From assembly GCF_000308495.1 (NCBI RefSeq), contig NZ_BAFU01000076.1, positions 1 through 64,000 on the forward strand: a DNA stretch of 64,000 nucleotides, given 5' to 3'. The translations under genes were made by a program, and so were the position numbers. This document shows, one piece after another, positions 43,659 to 55,408 of this stretch; position 1 is the first letter of the stretch, and every line of letters begins with the position of its first letter. The DNA is from Nocardia brevicatena NBRC 12119 (GTDB taxonomy: Bacteria > Actinomycetota > Actinomycetes > Mycobacteriales > Mycobacteriaceae). The notes under the pieces were generated by a model. It had not been told where the DNA came from. It was given only the letters and a program-made list of their open reading frames with translations, and ran no database searches.

Positions 43659-46600
43659 GGCTGCTCCGAACAATCCAGGCTCGCAAGCAGTTCCGACACC
43701 AGATGAGCGACCGTGACAACCGTCGGTGGTCGCAGCAGGGCATAGTGGTGCGCCGCGACGGGCCGAGTATCGATCACGACGTCGGTATGTGCGGCCCACC
43801 CGAGGTCCGAGAGGTCGCCGCAGTCGTCGACTCCCATACCGACCCCCGAATTGTGCGGCGCCGGCAGCTCGGCGCGCACCAACAGCACCTCGAGCCCCTC
43901 CCCCTCGAGGTCACCGGTGTGGTGTGCGCCGAGGGCGCGCAGATGACGCCGGAAGATGTCCTCCTCGAGCCGCCGGTCGTCCGGGGCGCCGCGTCCGCCG
44001 AGACCCACGTCCGCGAGTCGGCGCCGGACCTCGGCACGCTGCAGATCGTCCGGTTTCCGGTCGAAATCGGATTCGAACGTGTCGATATCGAGGGACAGCC
44101 CTCGGAACGCCGCCAGTGAGCCGAGGTAACGCGTCCAGAATTCGCGGCCGTCGACATGATGGATGCGGTCGGCGATATTCGAGTCGAGCAGGACAAGCGC
44201 CTCCACGGTCGCACCGGACGCGCGCAGTCGCCGGGCCACTTCGTGCGCGATGATCCCACCCATCGACCAGCCGCCGATCCGGTAGGGCCCGGTGGGCTGG
44301 TGGGCGCGCACCAGGCCTTCGTATACCCGTGCCAGATCGGCGATCGTCTCCGGTCCGGGCGCACCGACGAGTTCCGGGTCCTGGATGCCGATGATCGGTG
44401 CGCGGGTATCGAGGATCCGGGCCAGATCGACGTAACAGAGCACGTCGCCACCGGTCGGGTGGATCAGGAACAGCGGCCGGCCGGTGCCGTCGCGCAGCGG
44501 CACCAGACAGTCGCGCGGGATCGACGGTTCCGCGGCCTCGTGCCGCGCGGCGGTGGCGACCGCGGCCAGGGTGGGGTCGGTGAGGAATTCCCGCGGTGTC
44601 ACCACCAGTCCGAGTTCACCGCGCAGGCGGTTGAGCATCCGGATGGCGAGGACGGAGTCTCCCCCGGCGGTGAAGAAGTCGGTGCCACGGTCGATACCGT
44701 GCGGGGCATCCACCATCCGCTCCCACAGTTCGGCGATGGCGCGCTCGGTGACCGTGGCGGGCGGGCCGGTCACCGGGGTAGGGGCCGGTGCGTCGGCCGT
44801 AAGATCGGGTTTCTCGGTGTCGGGCACGTCGACCGGCGCTGTCCAGGTCTCGGGACGGTCCGTGAGCGCGGTGACGGTATCGCACACCTGCGCGAACAAG
44901 GTGTCGAGCACCCCCGGCGGGAACAGTTCCGCGACGGCGTCCAGATTCACGACCACCGAATCGTCCCAATCCCACTGGAACACCTGCATGTCCAGGGCCA
45001 CCTGCGGGGTGCGCACGCGTTGATAGAAGTCGCGAACCCCCACCGTGTCGGGAGTGCCGCCCGGCGGATGCAGCCCGAGGGTGCTGTGGAAGACGACCGG
45101 CGCCTGGGGGGCGGTGTCGCGTCGGCGCCGAGCCAGTTCCCGCAGCACCTCCACGCCGGTGACCTGGCCGTGGTCGAGCATGGTGGCGGTGGCCTCTTGT
45201 ACATGCCGGGCAGCGGTCAGGAACGTCGACCGGGCGGGCAGGGCGATATCGAGCAGCACGGTGCCCGCGTAGGGGCCGATGGCGTGATCGAGATCGCGCG
45301 GCAGGTGCAACCGGTTGAGGTAGAGCACGTTCAGCAGGAACCGACGGTGCCCGGCCAACCGGGCCAGCGCCAACGCCCAGCAGGTGGCGAACGCGGCGGT
45401 CGGCGTGATGTTGTACTCGGCACAACGGTCGCGCAGAACCGCCATCCGCTCACCGGACACCCGGAATTCGCGTCGCTCCAGCGTGTCGGGGCGCACCTGG
45501 TCGAACGGTACCGCCAGGGGCAGCGCCGGGGCGGGTGGCAGATCGTCGATCCGGTCCCACCACCAGTCGCGCTGTGCCTGCCATTCGGGTTCACCACGCT
45601 GACGGGAGATGGTCTCCACATAGTCGCCGAAGTGGGCGGTGAGCGCCGGCAGCACCGTATTCGGGTCGTCGAGGTAGGTGAACAGTTCGGTGAACATCAG
45701 TTGGACCGACCAGCCGTCGGCCACGAGCAGGCTGCACACGATGTGCAGGCTCAATGCGTCACCCGGCAGCCGGACAACGGTGACGGTGAACGGCCACGGA
45801 TCCATTCCCGGGCCGGTGCGCTGCAGTTCGGCGCGGGTGGCGGCCAGCCGCCGATCGATCTCGTCGACCGCTGCGGTCCGCAGGTCCAGGTGGGTTATGG
45901 GGAGGACCGCCAACCGCGGGTCGTCGACGGGCAGCACCTGCTGGGTGCCGTCCGGCAGGAAGACCGCCCGCAGCATGGGCTGACGTTCCACCTGCCGCCG
46001 CACCGCTGTGTCGAGGACCGTCGGATCGACACCGGTGAGCCGGAAGTCGACATAGTTGTGCGCCGAGTCGTAACTGAGCGCGTACCCGTGCTGCTGCCCC
46101 ACCCAATACGCCTGCTGCAACGGGGTGAGCGGGAACGGCACGGTCGGGTCGGCCTGCCGCGCGAATTCGACGGCGGTTGCCGGGATATCGGAGCGGCGTT
46201 CGTCGATCAGGGCGATGAGATCGGCGAACGAGAGATCGCCGACCAGCTCCGCCACGGGTACCGCGACACCGAGCCGCGTGCGCACCATGGTGGCCATGCG
46301 TACCGCCAACACCGAATCACCGCCCAAACCCACGAATGTGGAGTCGGGACGCACACTCCCGACCTCGAGGTCGAGCACCTGCGACCAGATGGCCGCCACG
46401 GCCTCGGCCACGTCCTCGTCTCGACCGGCCCGGCTCGTTCCGGCATCCGGGGCGGTCCAGGCCTCCGGGTCGGCGGCGAGGCGGCGCAGCCACTCCACGT
46501 AGGAGGTGAACGCCGTGTCCGCGGCGGCGGAATCGAGGACCGTCTCGAGGACATCCCACTGCAGTTGCAAACCTCCCGCGTGGACGAATGCCTGATGGTC

Positions 46601-49600
46601 GAGCCATACCTGCGGGGTCTGGCTCACCCCGTGCACGATTCGCCCCGACCATTCGAGGTCTGGGGCGCCGCCGACCAGGTGGGTGACATCGAGAGCGCTG
46701 GTGAACACCACCGGCAGCAACCGCCGCTGCCCGGTGCGGGTGGACAGTTCGGCGAGCAGCTCCAGGGCGGAGTACTCGCGGTGGTCGATATCGTCGAAGA
46801 GCCGTCGTTGGGTTCGGGCGGCCCGCTCCGCGAAGGACCCGCCGCCGGTGCGGTCCACCTCGTGGGCCAGCAGGGTGGTGAAATCGCCGATCGCGGCGTC
46901 GATTCCGGGCAGCGCCACCGGCCGGTCGACCAGAGTCAGCGACAGGGTGAACCGATCGTCGCCGGACCAGGCGGCGAGCACGTCCGCGTACGCGGTGAGC
47001 AGTACCGCCGACGGTGTGACACCGTGCTCGGCGGCCGACCGCCGCAGCCCATCCCATTCCTCCGGTGCGAGCCGGGCATCGCGGCGGCCGAACCACGGCC
47101 GGGTCTGGGTACGGGTGTGGGTGGGCAGGTTGGGCGGGCCCGGGAGCTCTGTTGTCCGGCTGTGCCAGTAGTCGACCGCGCGCCGCCGGGCCGCGGACTC
47201 CGAGCGGGACTCGGTGTATGCCACATAGTCGGCGAATCGGGTCGGCAGCGGCGGAAGGACGGCCGCGGGGTCGGTGTAGAGCAGCCGCAGATCGCGGTCG
47301 AGGACGAGGAAACTCCCGGCGTCGCAGATCAGGGCGTCGATACCGATGAACAACCGGGTGGTGGTGCCGTCCAGTATCGCGGCACGCACATCGAACAGTG
47401 GCCAGCGGTCGGGGCGGTGCACCCGATGCGACAGCCGCCGCCGCAGTTCGGTGAGCGTGTCCTCGCGCGCCCCGCCGGCGGAGGCGGTGAGGTCGTGGCG
47501 GCGGATCCGGAACTCCGGCACCTCGGTGAGGATCCGGTTGCGGCCGTCCTCGGTGATGACGGCGCGCAGCATCTCGTGCCGCTGGATCACTTGGTTCCAC
47601 GCCTGTTCGTAGCGTTCCAGATCCAATGTGTCGCAGTCGTATTCGAGATAGATGTGACAGGACACGTCGCTCAGTCCGAACGCGCCCGATCGGCCCACCC
47701 AGTACGCGTGCTGCACCCGGGTCAGCGGGAATGTGACAGGGTCCGGGCCGACGGCCGGGGTCTCGTTCCGACTCGCGTTCTCGACGGCGGTCGGGGGGTG
47801 CTCGGGCGAATTCGGCGCGGCCACGGGCGGTGCCGGCGGGCGACGGTCCCGCAGCAGTGCGGCGAAGGCGGCCACGGTCGGGTTCGACAGCAGCTCACGC
47901 ATGCGGATATCGGTGTTCTCCCGCTCGTTGAGGAGGTCCAGCATGCGCGTCGCCAGCATGGAGGTTCCGCCGAGCGCGAAGAAGTCGGCCTCGGCGTCGG
48001 CCACCTTCTCCCCCAACGTCTCCGTCCACAGCGCGGCGATCATCTCCTGTTCCGGGATCGTGAACCGCGGGGGTTCGGCAGGTTCTGTCACACCGTGCGA
48101 CGCCGCCGGACGCGGCGCACCGTTCGACGGCACCGGCAGCGGGGTGGTGAGCGACGCGGCCGGCTCGCGGGCCGGAGCCGGTGCGTCCACCACCGCCGCG
48201 AGCTCGACTCGCATCCGCGGCTCGGGGACGGTCGCGGCTCCGTTCGTCTCCGGAGCGGCGGCGGATACGATGCGGTCCTGTTCGGCCGGTGACACCTGGG
48301 CGGCGGTGGGCGGATCGATCCAGATACCGCGACGCTGGAAGGGGTGGGCGGGCAGGCGGATGCGCCGCCGGCGGCGGTGCAGGGCCTCCACGTCGATATC
48401 CGCACCGCCGCACCACAGGTGCCCGACCGCGGTGAGCAGCGCGGCACGGTCGGAGGCGTCATCCGTCCGCTCGTCGGCGTCCGGCAGGGTGCTCAGCGTG
48501 GCGGTGAGGCCCTCGGGTGCGTTGCGGCGCGCGAGTGTGGCCAGGGCGCTGCCCGGTCCCACCTGGACGACGGTGGTGGGACCCGCCGCCGTCGCGTCCC
48601 GCACGGCGGAGGCGAAGAGTACCGGTTCACGCAGATGCCGCACCCAGTGATCGGCGTCCAGGGATCGGGTCCGGCGGCCGGTGAGGGTGCTGTAGAGCGG
48701 CAGGGCGGCCGCCGAGTTCACCACGGTCGCCGCCGCGGCGCGCAGCGGCGGGACCACCGCGGCGACGGCCGGCGAGTGCAGGGCCGCGTCGACGCGCAAC
48801 CTGCTCGCGCGGATTCCGGCACGACCGAGAGCGCCCGCGAACGTCTCGACGGCCGTGACCGGTCCGGAGACCACACAGGCATCCGGACCGTTGATGGCGG
48901 CCAACACTATTTCCGGATACCGGGTCAGCGCGGCGCGCACGTCCTCCTCGGCGAGCGGTACGGCCACCATCGCGCCGGGCGCGGTATCCGCCAGTGCCGA
49001 CGATCGGATCGCCACCAGGCGAGCGGCATCGGACAGGCTCACTATTCCCGCGACCACCGCGGCGGTGTACTCACCGAGGCTGTGGCCGAGCAGACCGTCG
49101 GGTTCGATACCGTAGCCGCGCAGGGTAGCCGCAGTGGCGAGCGACACCGCGAACAGGGCGGGCTGCCCGTAGCGCACGTCGTCGACCTCGTGTTGCGGAG
49201 CGCGGCCGGTGACGATATCGCGGATGTCATAGTCCAGCAGCGGCTTCAGCGCTTCGGCGCACTCATCGACACAGGCGGTGAACACCGGCTCGTCTCTGTA
49301 GAGTCCGGCACCCATTCCCGAATACTGCGCACCCGCGCCCGGGAAGGCGAAGACGATATCGGATCGCCCGGCCGGTACCTGTTCGACGGCGACCGGGCGC
49401 GGGCTTGGATCCCGGTCGGTCGACAGTGCGGTGGCCCGCCATCCGGAGTCCGGATGGCGTCCACGCGAGACGGTGTAGGCGTAGTCGACCCGGGTATCGG
49501 CCGTCACGACGGACGCGGCCTGCGCGAGCTGGGCCCGGCAGCCGGATTCCGTGGCGGCCGACACCAACAGCAGCTGGGCGCGCGGATCGGGGTCGGGCTC

Positions 49601-50920
49601 GTTCGGGCCTCCGGGTACGGGCGCCTGCTCGAGTACCACATGACAGTTGGCGCCGCCGATACCGAACGAGCTCACCCCGGCGATCCGGGTGCCGTCGCGC
49701 TCCGGCCAGTCCCGGGTGTGCTCGACGAGCTCGAACAGTCCGCGATGGCGTTCCAGATCGGGGTGGGCGGGATGTGCGTGCAGGGTCGCCGGAATACGCC
49801 GATGCCACAGTGCGAGCGCCGTTTTGATCAGCGACGCGATTCCGGCCGCGCTGTTGGTGTGGCCGATATTGCTCTTCACCGAACCCAATGCGATCGGTGT
49901 CGGTGCCGCGCGGTCGGCGAACACCGTGGCCAGCGCCGACAGTTCGATCTGGTCGCCCAGTGCCGTCGCCGTGCCGTGCGCCTCTATCAGGTCCACCGCG
50001 TCGATGCCGATATCGGCCACCGCGAGCGCCTCGCCGATCGCTCGCGCCTGCCCGGCCGCCGAGGGTGCGGTGAAACCGGCCTTACCGCCCCCGTCGTGGT
50101 TCAGCGCACTACCGCGCAGCACCGCGTAGATGGGGTCCCCGTCGGCCAGCGCGTCCGCGAGCCGTCGCAATACCACCATGCCCACGCCCTGGCTGTGCAC
50201 CATGCCGGTCGCCTCCGCCCCGAACGCCCGCGTATGCCCGTCCGCGGAGAAGATCGCCTCGGGCACGTGCAGGTAGCCGCGTCCCTGCGGGACGATCAGC
50301 GACGCGCCGCCGGCGAGTGCCGCGTCGCATTCTTCCGACAGGAGGGCCTGCGCGGCCAGGTGCACCGCGACCAGCGAGGTGGCGCAGGTGGCCTGCACGG
50401 CCACCGCGGGGCCGGTGAGGTCGAGCCGGTAGGCGATCTGCTGTGGGAAATAGTCGGTGAGCGTGCCTGTTTCCGCCTGCAGCCGACCGAGCGGATCCCG
50501 GTCGGCGCCCGCCCGGTAGGCGGCGAGATTGTGTTCCAGATAATCGCTGCGCGAGGCCCCGGTGAACACGCCGACCGCGTCCAGTCCGGCCCCACCGCGG
50601 TATCCGGCGTCGCCGAGGGCGTCCCAGGCGCATTCCAACAGCAGCCGCAGCTGCGGATCCATCAGGGCGGCATCCCGCGCGACGATGCCGAAATGCTCCG
50701 GATCGAAGCGGTCCTGTCCGGCGATAACCGCCCCGACCGGCACATAGTTGCGGTGTGCGCGCAGTTCGGTGGGCACCCCGCGCGCGGCGAGCTCCGCATC
50801 GTCGAACCGGGTCAGACCTTCCCGACCCGAGGCGATCAGGTCCCAGTAGGCGCCCAGATCCGGTGCGCCCGGGAATCTACCGGCCATCCCGACGATGGCG
50901 ACGGCATTGTCGTCGTTCAC
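43655..50920 (-). CDS. Hybrid PKS-NRPS: KS-AT-ACP-Cy-PCP-Cy*-PCP-TE
   Basis: This 2,421-aa megasynthase has a ketosynthase (~1-435; Cys179 in TCATSL, His315 in EAHGTATA, His354 in [10 protein letters not shown]), acyltransferase (~520-800; [10 protein letters not shown]) and ACP (Ser987, GGTS). A heterocyclisation domain follows (~1064-1490; DALICD at 1195-1200), then PCP (Ser1536, GGDS). The second Cy-like domain (~1596-2020) has SLLVAD in place of the DxxxxD motif, followed by PCP (Ser2089) and thioesterase (~2140-2421; GWSMGG, Ser2219). It has no A, KR or MT domain, so amino acids must be loaded in trans. GTG 50920 overlaps the OsmC stop. The layout recalls HMWP1 of yersiniabactin. Confidence 0.93.
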   Translation of the reverse strand: MNDDNAVAIVGMAGRFPGAPDLGAYWDLIASGREGLTRFDDAELAARGVPTELRAHRNYVPVGAVIAGQDRFDPEHFGIVARDAALMDPQLRLLLECAWDALGDAGYRGGAGLDAVGVFTGASRSDYLEHNLAAYRAGADRDPLGRLQAETGTLTDYFPQQIAYRLDLTGPAVAVQATCATSLVAVHLAAQALLSEECDAALAGGASLIVPQGRGYLHVPEAIFSADGHTRAFGAEATGMVHSQGVGMVVLRRLADALADGDPIYAVLRGSALNHDGGGKAGFTAPSAAGQARAIGEALAVADIGIDAVDLIEAHGTATALGDQIELSALATVFADRAAPTPIALGSVKSNIGHTNSAAGIASLIKTALALWHRRIPATLHAHPAHPDLERHRGLFELVEHTRDWPERDGTRIAGVSSFGIGGANCHVVLEQAPVPGGPNEPDPDPRAQLLLVSAATESGCRAQLAQAASVVTADTRVDYAYTVSRGRHPDSGWRATALSTDRDPSPRPVAVEQVPAGRSDIVFAFPGAGAQYSGMGAGLYRDEPVFTACVDECAEALKPLLDYDIRDIVTGRAPQHEVDDVRYGQPALFAVSLATAATLRGYGIEPDGLLGHSLGEYTAAVVAGIVSLSDAARLVAIRSSALADTAPGAMVAVPLAEEDVRAALTRYPEIVLAAINGPDACVVSGPVTAVETFAGALGRAGIRASRLRVDAALHSPAVAAVVPPLRAAAATVVNSAAALPLYSTLTGRRTRSLDADHWVRHLREPVLFASAVRDATAAGPTTVVQVGPGSALATLARRNAPEGLTATLSTLPDADERTDDASDRAALLTAVGHLWCGGADIDVEALHRRRRRIRLPAHPFQRRGIWIDPPTAAQVSPAEQDRIVSAAAPETNGAATVPEPRMRVELAAVVDAPAPAREPAASLTTPLPVPSNGAPRPAASHGVTEPAEPPRFTIPEQEMIAALWTETLGEKVADAEADFFALGGTSMLATRMLDLLNERENTDIRMRELLSNPTVAAFAALLRDRRPPAPPVAAPNSPEHPPTAVENASRNETPAVGPDPVTFPLTRVQHAYWVGRSGAFGLSDVSCHIYLEYDCDTLDLERYEQAWNQVIQRHEMLRAVITEDGRNRILTEVPEFRIRRHDLTASAGGAREDTLTELRRRLSHRVHRPDRWPLFDVRAAILDGTTTRLFIGIDALICDAGSFLVLDRDLRLLYTDPAAVLPPLPTRFADYVAYTESRSESAARRRAVDYWHSRTTELPGPPNLPTHTRTQTRPWFGRRDARLAPEEWDGLRRSAAEHGVTPSAVLLTAYADVLAAWSGDDRFTLSLTLVDRPVALPGIDAAIGDFTTLLAHEVDRTGGGSFAERAARTQRRLFDDIDHREYSALELLAELSTRTGQRRLLPVVFTSALDVTHLVGGAPDLEWSGRIVHGVSQTPQVWLDHQAFVHAGGLQLQWDVLETVLDSAAADTAFTSYVEWLRRLAADPEAWTAPDAGTSRAGRDEDVAEAVAAIWSQVLDLEVGSVRPDSTFVGLGGDSVLAVRMATMVRTRLGVAVPVAELVGDLSFADLIALIDERRSDIPATAVEFARQADPTVPFPLTPLQQAYWVGQQHGYALSYDSAHNYVDFRLTGVDPTVLDTAVRRQVERQPMLRAVFLPDGTQQVLPVDDPRLAVLPITHLDLRTAAVDEIDRRLAATRAELQRTGPGMDPWPFTVTVVRLPGDALSLHIVCSLLVADGWSVQLMFTELFTYLDDPNTVLPALTAHFGDYVETISRQRGEPEWQAQRDWWWDRIDDLPPAPALPLAVPFDQVRPDTLERREFRVSGERMAVLRDRCAEYNITPTAAFATCWALALARLAGHRRFLLNVLYLNRLHLPRDLDHAIGPYAGTVLLDIALPARSTFLTAARHVQEATATMLDHGQVTGVEVLRELARRRRDTAPQAPVVFHSTLGLHPPGGTPDTVGVRDFYQRVRTPQVALDMQVFQWDWDDSVVVNLDAVAELFPPGVLDTLFAQVCDTVTALTDRPETWTAPVDVPDTEKPDLTADAPAPTPVTGPPATVTERAIAELWERMVDAPHGIDRGTDFFTAGGDSVLAIRMLNRLRGELGLVVTPREFLTDPTLAAVATAARHEAAEPSIPRDCLVPLRDGTGRPLFLIHPTGGDVLCYVDLARILDTRAPIIGIQDPELVGAPGPETIADLARVYEGLVRAHQPTGPYRIGGWSMGGIIAHEVARRLRASGATVEALVLLDSNIADRIHHVDGREFWTRYLGSLAAFRGLSLDIDTFESDFDRKPDDLQRAEVRRRLADVGLGGRGAPDDRRLEEDIFRRHLRALGAHHTGDLEGEGLEVLLVRAELPAPHNSGVGMGVDDCGDLSDLGWAAHTDVVIDTRPVAAHHYALLRPPTVVTVAHLVSELLASLDCSEQP

Positions 50921-51414
50921 GCTTCGATCTCCAATTCCGAGTCCACCGTCAGCCCGCCGCGCATCATGGCCAGCACCGGACACGACGCCTCCACGAGCCG
51001 ATGCAGTTCGCGATACCGGTCCGGTTCGTCCGGACCGCCCACCCGGGCCCGGACCCGGATACGGCCCGGTTGCGTCGGGCCGGTGAGCCCGAAGACGGGC
51101 CCGAGATCCACGTCGGCGTCGACATCCACCGACAGTGAATGGATACCGATGCCCAGCCGTGCCGCGTGGAACCGGTATGTGACCGCCTGGCAGGCCCCCA
51201 ACGAGGCCAATGCCATTCCGATCGGGTCGGGACCGGCGTCACCGCCGCCCGCGGCCACGGGTTCGTCGACCACGAAGGTGTGCCGGCCGATATGCACCCG
51301 CATCTCGGTGGGTGTGCCCGCCTGGTGTTCGGTACGGACGGTGAACCGCTGTCTGCGGTCGGCCGCGCGGCCCGAGGCGGTGCGCAGCCGGAATACGGTG
51401 TCAGCGAACGACAT
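50917..51414 (-). CDS. OsmC/Ohr-family thiol peroxidase-like protein
   Basis: This 165-aa protein of the OsmC fold carries both family cysteines, in [16 protein letters not shown] and [12 protein letters not shown], so peroxidase activity is possible. It sits between the two megasynthase genes: its ATG (51414) lies 14 bp inside the NRPS1 gene, and its stop overlaps the GTG of the PKS-NRPS. Its place in the operon suggests protection of thiol chemistry or a direct redox step in thiazoline formation. Both ideas are inference. Confidence 0.88.
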   Translation of the reverse strand: MSFADTVFRLRTASGRAADRRQRFTVRTEHQAGTPTEMRVHIGRHTFVVDEPVAAGGGDAGPDPIGMALASLGACQAVTYRFHAARLGIGIHSLSVDVDADVDLGPVFGLTGPTQPGRIRVRARVGGPDEPDRYRELHRLVEASCPVLAMMRGGLTVDSELEIEA

Positions 51415-54400
51415 CGGCGAGCCTCGCTTTCGTTCGGTGAGCGCGTCGGCGGCGGCCGCGCGCTACGGCGTCGGTGAGATCGATCGACATGGCGCCGGAT
51501 TCGCCCGTGGACGGTCCCGAGACGGTGTGGTCGACGATCCAGTCGGCCAGACGCCGGGCGGTGCCGAGCCGGAAGATATCCGGCACGGTGAGCGCCGGGG
51601 TGAGGTGGCGCAGCCTGCGATGGGCGCGGACCAGGGTCAGGGAGGTCGCGCCGAGATCGTGGAACGGGGTGGTTGCCGCGATCTCGGGGCCGAGTAGGTC
51701 GGTGAAGACCCCGACGACCGCGGACTCGATCCGCGCCCGGTTCGCCGTGGCGGTCGGCGGCGCAACGGTGAGGACGAGTTCGGCCGCGGCGCCGTAGCGC
51801 GCCTCGGCGATGAGCCCGTGGGTCGTGGCCGCGGTGTGTAGGCGGCCGAGCCACGCGTCGGCGTTGTCCGCGGCGGCGCCGTCGAGAGGGTGCGCGCGTA
51901 GGGTCAGCGTCAGTCCCAGCGCCTGGGCCTGTCGTGCCGCGTGCAGCAGCCAGTCGTCGGCCGGTGTGCTCGCCGGCTCGTCCGCCGGGGCCGGTGTGTC
52001 GGCGAGATAACCGAGGACGGCGGGCCTTCCGACCGTATCCTCGACCGCCGCGACACCGGCCGGGGCCGCGGAATCGGCCGGAGAGGCGGACCGGCCGGGA
52101 GTCGGTCGGCCGCTTCCTGCCGGAGCCTCGCCGGCCACCCGGTCGTATTCGGGCGGTGCGGTCTGTGTTCCGCTCCCGTCGCGCCGGAACGGGTTCGGCA
52201 ACCGGGAATGATCGACCTTGCCGTTGGAGGTCAGCGGCAGGGTGTCCAACGACACCCACCGGGACGGCACCATGTACCGCGGCAGGTGACGTGCCGCGTG
52301 GTCGGCGAGTTCCGCGGTGGCCACCGGTGTTTCGCCGGCCACCACATAGCCCACGAGTTGTGGCCGGTCGTCCGCGCCCGGCACCGCCGCCGCCACACAC
52401 CGGCGTACGGCCGGATGCCGGTCGAGTACGGCCTCGATCTCCCCCAGTTCGATGCGGTGGCCGCGAACCTTGACCTGCCGGTCGACCCGGCCGAGGAATT
52501 CGATGGTCCCGTCGGGGCGCCACTTGCCCAGGTCACCGGTTCGGTACAGCCGTTGCCCCAGCCGGTCGTGCCGGATGAACCGGTGGGCGGTCTGCTCGTC
52601 GTCGCCGACATACCCGCGCGCCAGACCGGCCCCTCCGATGTGCAGCTCACCCGGGACGCCGACCGGGCAGGGCAGGCCGTCGTCATCGAGCACGAGGAAG
52701 AACTGCTCGCGCAGCGCCCTGCCATACGGGATGCTGGTCCACTCGGGCCGCACCTGCCGGACGGGATGGCAGATCGACCAGATGGCGGCCTCGGTCGCGC
52801 CGCCCAGGCCGATCACCCGCACCTGCTCGCCGATTACCGCGCGCAGCCGGTCGGGCAGCGACAGCGGGATCCAGTCACCCGACAGCAGCAGCAGGCGCAG
52901 CGAACGCAGCCGTGCGGCCGCCGCCGGGTCGGCCTCGGCGTATTCGACGAGCATCTCCGCGAGCGCGGGTGCCGTGTTCCACACCGTCACCCGGTGGGCG
53001 GCGACGAGTTCGCACCAGTGGCCCGGATCGCGCAGCCGGTCGGCGTCCGGGAGCACGAGTGCCCCGCCCGCGCCGAGCACGCCGAAGATGTCGTACACGG
53101 ACAGGTCGAAACTCAGCGCCGACAGTGCGAGCACCCGATCGTCCGGCCCGATGCCGAAGCGATCGTTGATGTCGTCGATGGTGGTGCGGGCGGCGCGATG
53201 CTCGACGGCCACGCCCTTGGGTTCGCCGGTCGATCCCGAGGTGAAGATGACATAGGCCAACTCATCGTCGGCGGTGGCGATCGGCGCGTCGACGGTGACG
53301 GCACCGGCGGCGGCGTCGAGCGGATGCGCGGTGACATTCTCGGGCAGTTCGACGCCAGGTGCGGCGAGGGCGTGGGTGATCCCGGCGCGGCGACAGACCG
53401 AGGCGATGCGCGAGCCGGGCCATTCCGGCTCGATCGGCACGAATGTCGCTCCGGCCCAGAGCACTCCGTATACGGCGACGATCTGTTCCGCCGATTTGGG
53501 AGTGGAAACCGCCACCCGGTCGCGCGGCCGGACTCCGGCCGCGATCAGCCGTCCGGCGATATTGCGCGCCCGCGCGGACACCTCGCCGTGCGTGAGCGAC
53601 CCCCGGATGGCGAGCACGGCCGGGGCTTCCGGCCGCTCGGCCCTCCGATGGCGCTGCGGGTCCGTGAGCAGCCCGGCACCGAGGCCGGCCGGCAGCGGTT
53701 GCACTGTTTCGAAATACGGGTTCCACCCCAGTTCCGCGGTGTCCCAGGTGTTGTCGTCCTCGGCCAGCCGTCGCAACAGGCGAGTGTGGGCGGTGAGCAT
53801 CCGGTCCACGAAGTCGGGTGGGAAGACCTCCTCGACGGCATCCCACGCCAGTCGCAGGCCGCCCGCCTCGTCCCAGACGATGTGGTCGAGGGTCACCTGC
53901 GGTGTCTGCGATACCCCGAACACCTCGTCGCCCAGCAGGCCCGCGGCCGGACCGTCGGCCTGTCCGAGTCCGACGCCGCTGGTGAACACCACCGGATAGC
54001 GGGGGGCGAGGTCGGCGGTCTGCTCGCGCTGCACCTCGACACCGCTGTAGGAACGGTGTTCCAGGTCGGCCCAGAACCGCGTATTGACCCGGCGGGCGAA
54101 CTCGGTGAACCCCTGCCACTCTCCGGGATTCGGGGCCGGCATCTCGACCAGCGCTGTGGTACTGAAGTCCCCGACCACGCCCTCGTTGTCCCCGCTGTCG
54201 TCGGACCGGTCGAACAGGGTGGCATTGAGGCAGAACGCATCGGTGGCCCCCCACCGGGACAGGGTGAGTCCGAAGGCCGCCAGCAGCACCGCGGTGGGGC
54301 TGAGGCCGCGCCGCGCGGCGCGGGCACCCAGGGCTGTCCAATGCTCCGGCCCGAGCCGTGCCTCGTGGCGCCGGAACCGGGCGGTGCGAACCGTTTCGGG

Positions 54401-55345
54401 GGCGACCGCGTACGGCAGCCGGGGTCCGGACGGCAGGCCGGCCAGTCGCTCCTGCCAATAGGCCCGGTCCCGGTCCCGGCGGCCCGTCTCGGCCGCACGG
54501 CGGGCGCGCAGGATGTTCAGGAAGGACGTCGGCGGCGGCGGTGGTAGGGCGGCGGCCGGATCGGTGGCGCACCGCCCCCACTCCCGCATGAGCTGGATCC
54601 AGCTCGTCATATCCAGCACGATGATGTCGAACCCGACGAACAGCCGCAGCGCGCCGGACGGCAGCAGCGCGACGTGGATGTCGAACAACGGCCCGGTCGC
54701 GGTATCGAGCACCTGATGTGACTTCTCGTGCCGTAGCCGGGCCAGGGCTGCGGCGGCATCGCCGGCGGGATCGCGCAGATCGGTGATCCCGATGCGGTAG
54801 CGACGCCCCGGCGGCAGCACCCGTTGGCGGCCGTCGTCGGTCACCACGGCCCGCAGCATGTCGTGGCGCGCGACCACCGTGTTCCACGCCGTTTCCAACA
54901 CATCGACCTCGGCCCGCGCGTCGGCCGCCACGAACCGTTCGGGATCGCGGTCGAATTCGAAGTAGTAGAAGGTGGCCACCCCGCCGAGCGGCATCCCTGC
55001 CTCGCGACCCACCCAGTAGGACGCCTGGATGGGGGTCAATTCCTCTTCGACCACAACCTCGGGCGCGGCGACGGATGCCGGGGGCGCGGTGTTGCCGGGG
55101 CGCGTCGATTCGGTGGCCATCGCACGTTTTCCGACCTCGGCGACCAACGAGTCGAGCGTGGCTCCGACGAAGGCCTCCAAGGGAACGCGCACCCCGGTGC
55201 GTTCGGCCAGCCGCAGGTGCAGGCGGGCGGCGAGGAAGGAATCCAGCCCGTGTTCCTGCAAGGGACGCCGGGCGTCGATCTCGCCCGCATCGATTCCGAG
55301 AACCGTTGCGGCGCATCCTCGCACTTCTTTTTCGATTGTCGCCAT
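51401..55345 (-). CDS. NRPS1: carrier-Cy-A(Cys)-carrier
   Basis: This 1,314-aa synthetase starts with a loading carrier (Ser36 in HGLDSFLAA). A Cy domain follows (~103-545; DIIVLD at 240-245, [23 protein letters not shown]), then an adenylation domain (~565-1045; [24 protein letters not shown], final Lys1043 in SNGK). The A-domain pocket reads D747 L748 Y751 N790 L820 S822 L847 I855 W856 K1043, the known cysteine code of pyochelin/yersiniabactin synthetases. An unusual ~150-aa spacer (1050-1200) precedes the last carrier (Ser1235, GATS). It is the first gene of the operon. No starter-activating ligase is seen in the window. Confidence 0.94.
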   Translation of the reverse strand: MATIEKEVRGCAATVLGIDAGEIDARRPLQEHGLDSFLAARLHLRLAERTGVRVPLEAFVGATLDSLVAEVGKRAMATESTRPGNTAPPASVAAPEVVVEEELTPIQASYWVGREAGMPLGGVATFYYFEFDRDPERFVAADARAEVDVLETAWNTVVARHDMLRAVVTDDGRQRVLPPGRRYRIGITDLRDPAGDAAAALARLRHEKSHQVLDTATGPLFDIHVALLPSGALRLFVGFDIIVLDMTSWIQLMREWGRCATDPAAALPPPPPTSFLNILRARRAAETGRRDRDRAYWQERLAGLPSGPRLPYAVAPETVRTARFRRHEARLGPEHWTALGARAARRGLSPTAVLLAAFGLTLSRWGATDAFCLNATLFDRSDDSGDNEGVVGDFSTTALVEMPAPNPGEWQGFTEFARRVNTRFWADLEHRSYSGVEVQREQTADLAPRYPVVFTSGVGLGQADGPAAGLLGDEVFGVSQTPQVTLDHIVWDEAGGLRLAWDAVEEVFPPDFVDRMLTAHTRLLRRLAEDDNTWDTAELGWNPYFETVQPLPAGLGAGLLTDPQRHRRAERPEAPAVLAIRGSLTHGEVSARARNIAGRLIAAGVRPRDRVAVSTPKSAEQIVAVYGVLWAGATFVPIEPEWPGSRIASVCRRAGITHALAAPGVELPENVTAHPLDAAAGAVTVDAPIATADDELAYVIFTSGSTGEPKGVAVEHRAARTTIDDINDRFGIGPDDRVLALSALSFDLSVYDIFGVLGAGGALVLPDADRLRDPGHWCELVAAHRVTVWNTAPALAEMLVEYAEADPAAAARLRSLRLLLLSGDWIPLSLPDRLRAVIGEQVRVIGLGGATEAAIWSICHPVRQVRPEWTSIPYGRALREQFFLVLDDDGLPCPVGVPGELHIGGAGLARGYVGDDEQTAHRFIRHDRLGQRLYRTGDLGKWRPDGTIEFLGRVDRQVKVRGHRIELGEIEAVLDRHPAVRRCVAAAVPGADDRPQLVGYVVAGETPVATAELADHAARHLPRYMVPSRWVSLDTLPLTSNGKVDHSRLPNPFRRDGSGTQTAPPEYDRVAGEAPAGSGRPTPGRSASPADSAAPAGVAAVEDTVGRPAVLGYLADTPAPADEPASTPADDWLLHAARQAQALGLTLTLRAHPLDGAAADNADAWLGRLHTAATTHGLIAEARYGAAAELVLTVAPPTATANRARIESAVVGVFTDLLGPEIAATTPFHDLGATSLTLVRAHRRLRHLTPALTVPDIFRLGTARRLADWIVDHTVSGPSTGESGAMSIDLTDAVARGRRRRAHRTKARLADVVR

Positions 55346-55380
55346 CTCCAGCCCTTGCTCGGCAAACTCAACGGGCCTAC

Positions 55381-55408
55381 AGTAAACGATAATGACAACG
55401 CTTTTCAA
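55381..55408 (-). promoter_or_regulatory. Candidate promoter and overlapping dyad for the NRPS-PKS operon
   Basis: On the minus strand TTGAAA (55408-55403) and TTTACT (55386-55381) are spaced by 16 bp and would start transcription about 30 bases before the NRPS1 ATG (55345). An imperfect 7-1-7 dyad, TGACAACGCTTTTCA on the plus strand (55393-55407, 5 of 7 pairs), overlaps the -35 box. It loosely resembles Zur/FurB-type boxes (TGAAAAT-ATTTTCA core). No clear IdeR/DmdR iron box was found here. Confidence 0.45.

Noticed and set aside
44156-51697. Very long plus-strand open frames opposite the PKS-NRPS gene
   Set aside because: They are antisense shadows of high-GC coding sequence; they lack domain motifs and the minus strand encodes complete KS-to-TE domains.
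51941-54547. Long plus-strand open frame opposite NRPS1
   Set aside because: No recognisable motifs, Arg/His/Gly-rich shadow composition; the minus strand carries clear Cy and A domains.
55346-55400. Iron-dependent IdeR/DmdR box upstream of the NRPS operon
   Set aside because: I looked for a TTAGGTTAGGCTAACC-type palindrome and found none in the promoter region.
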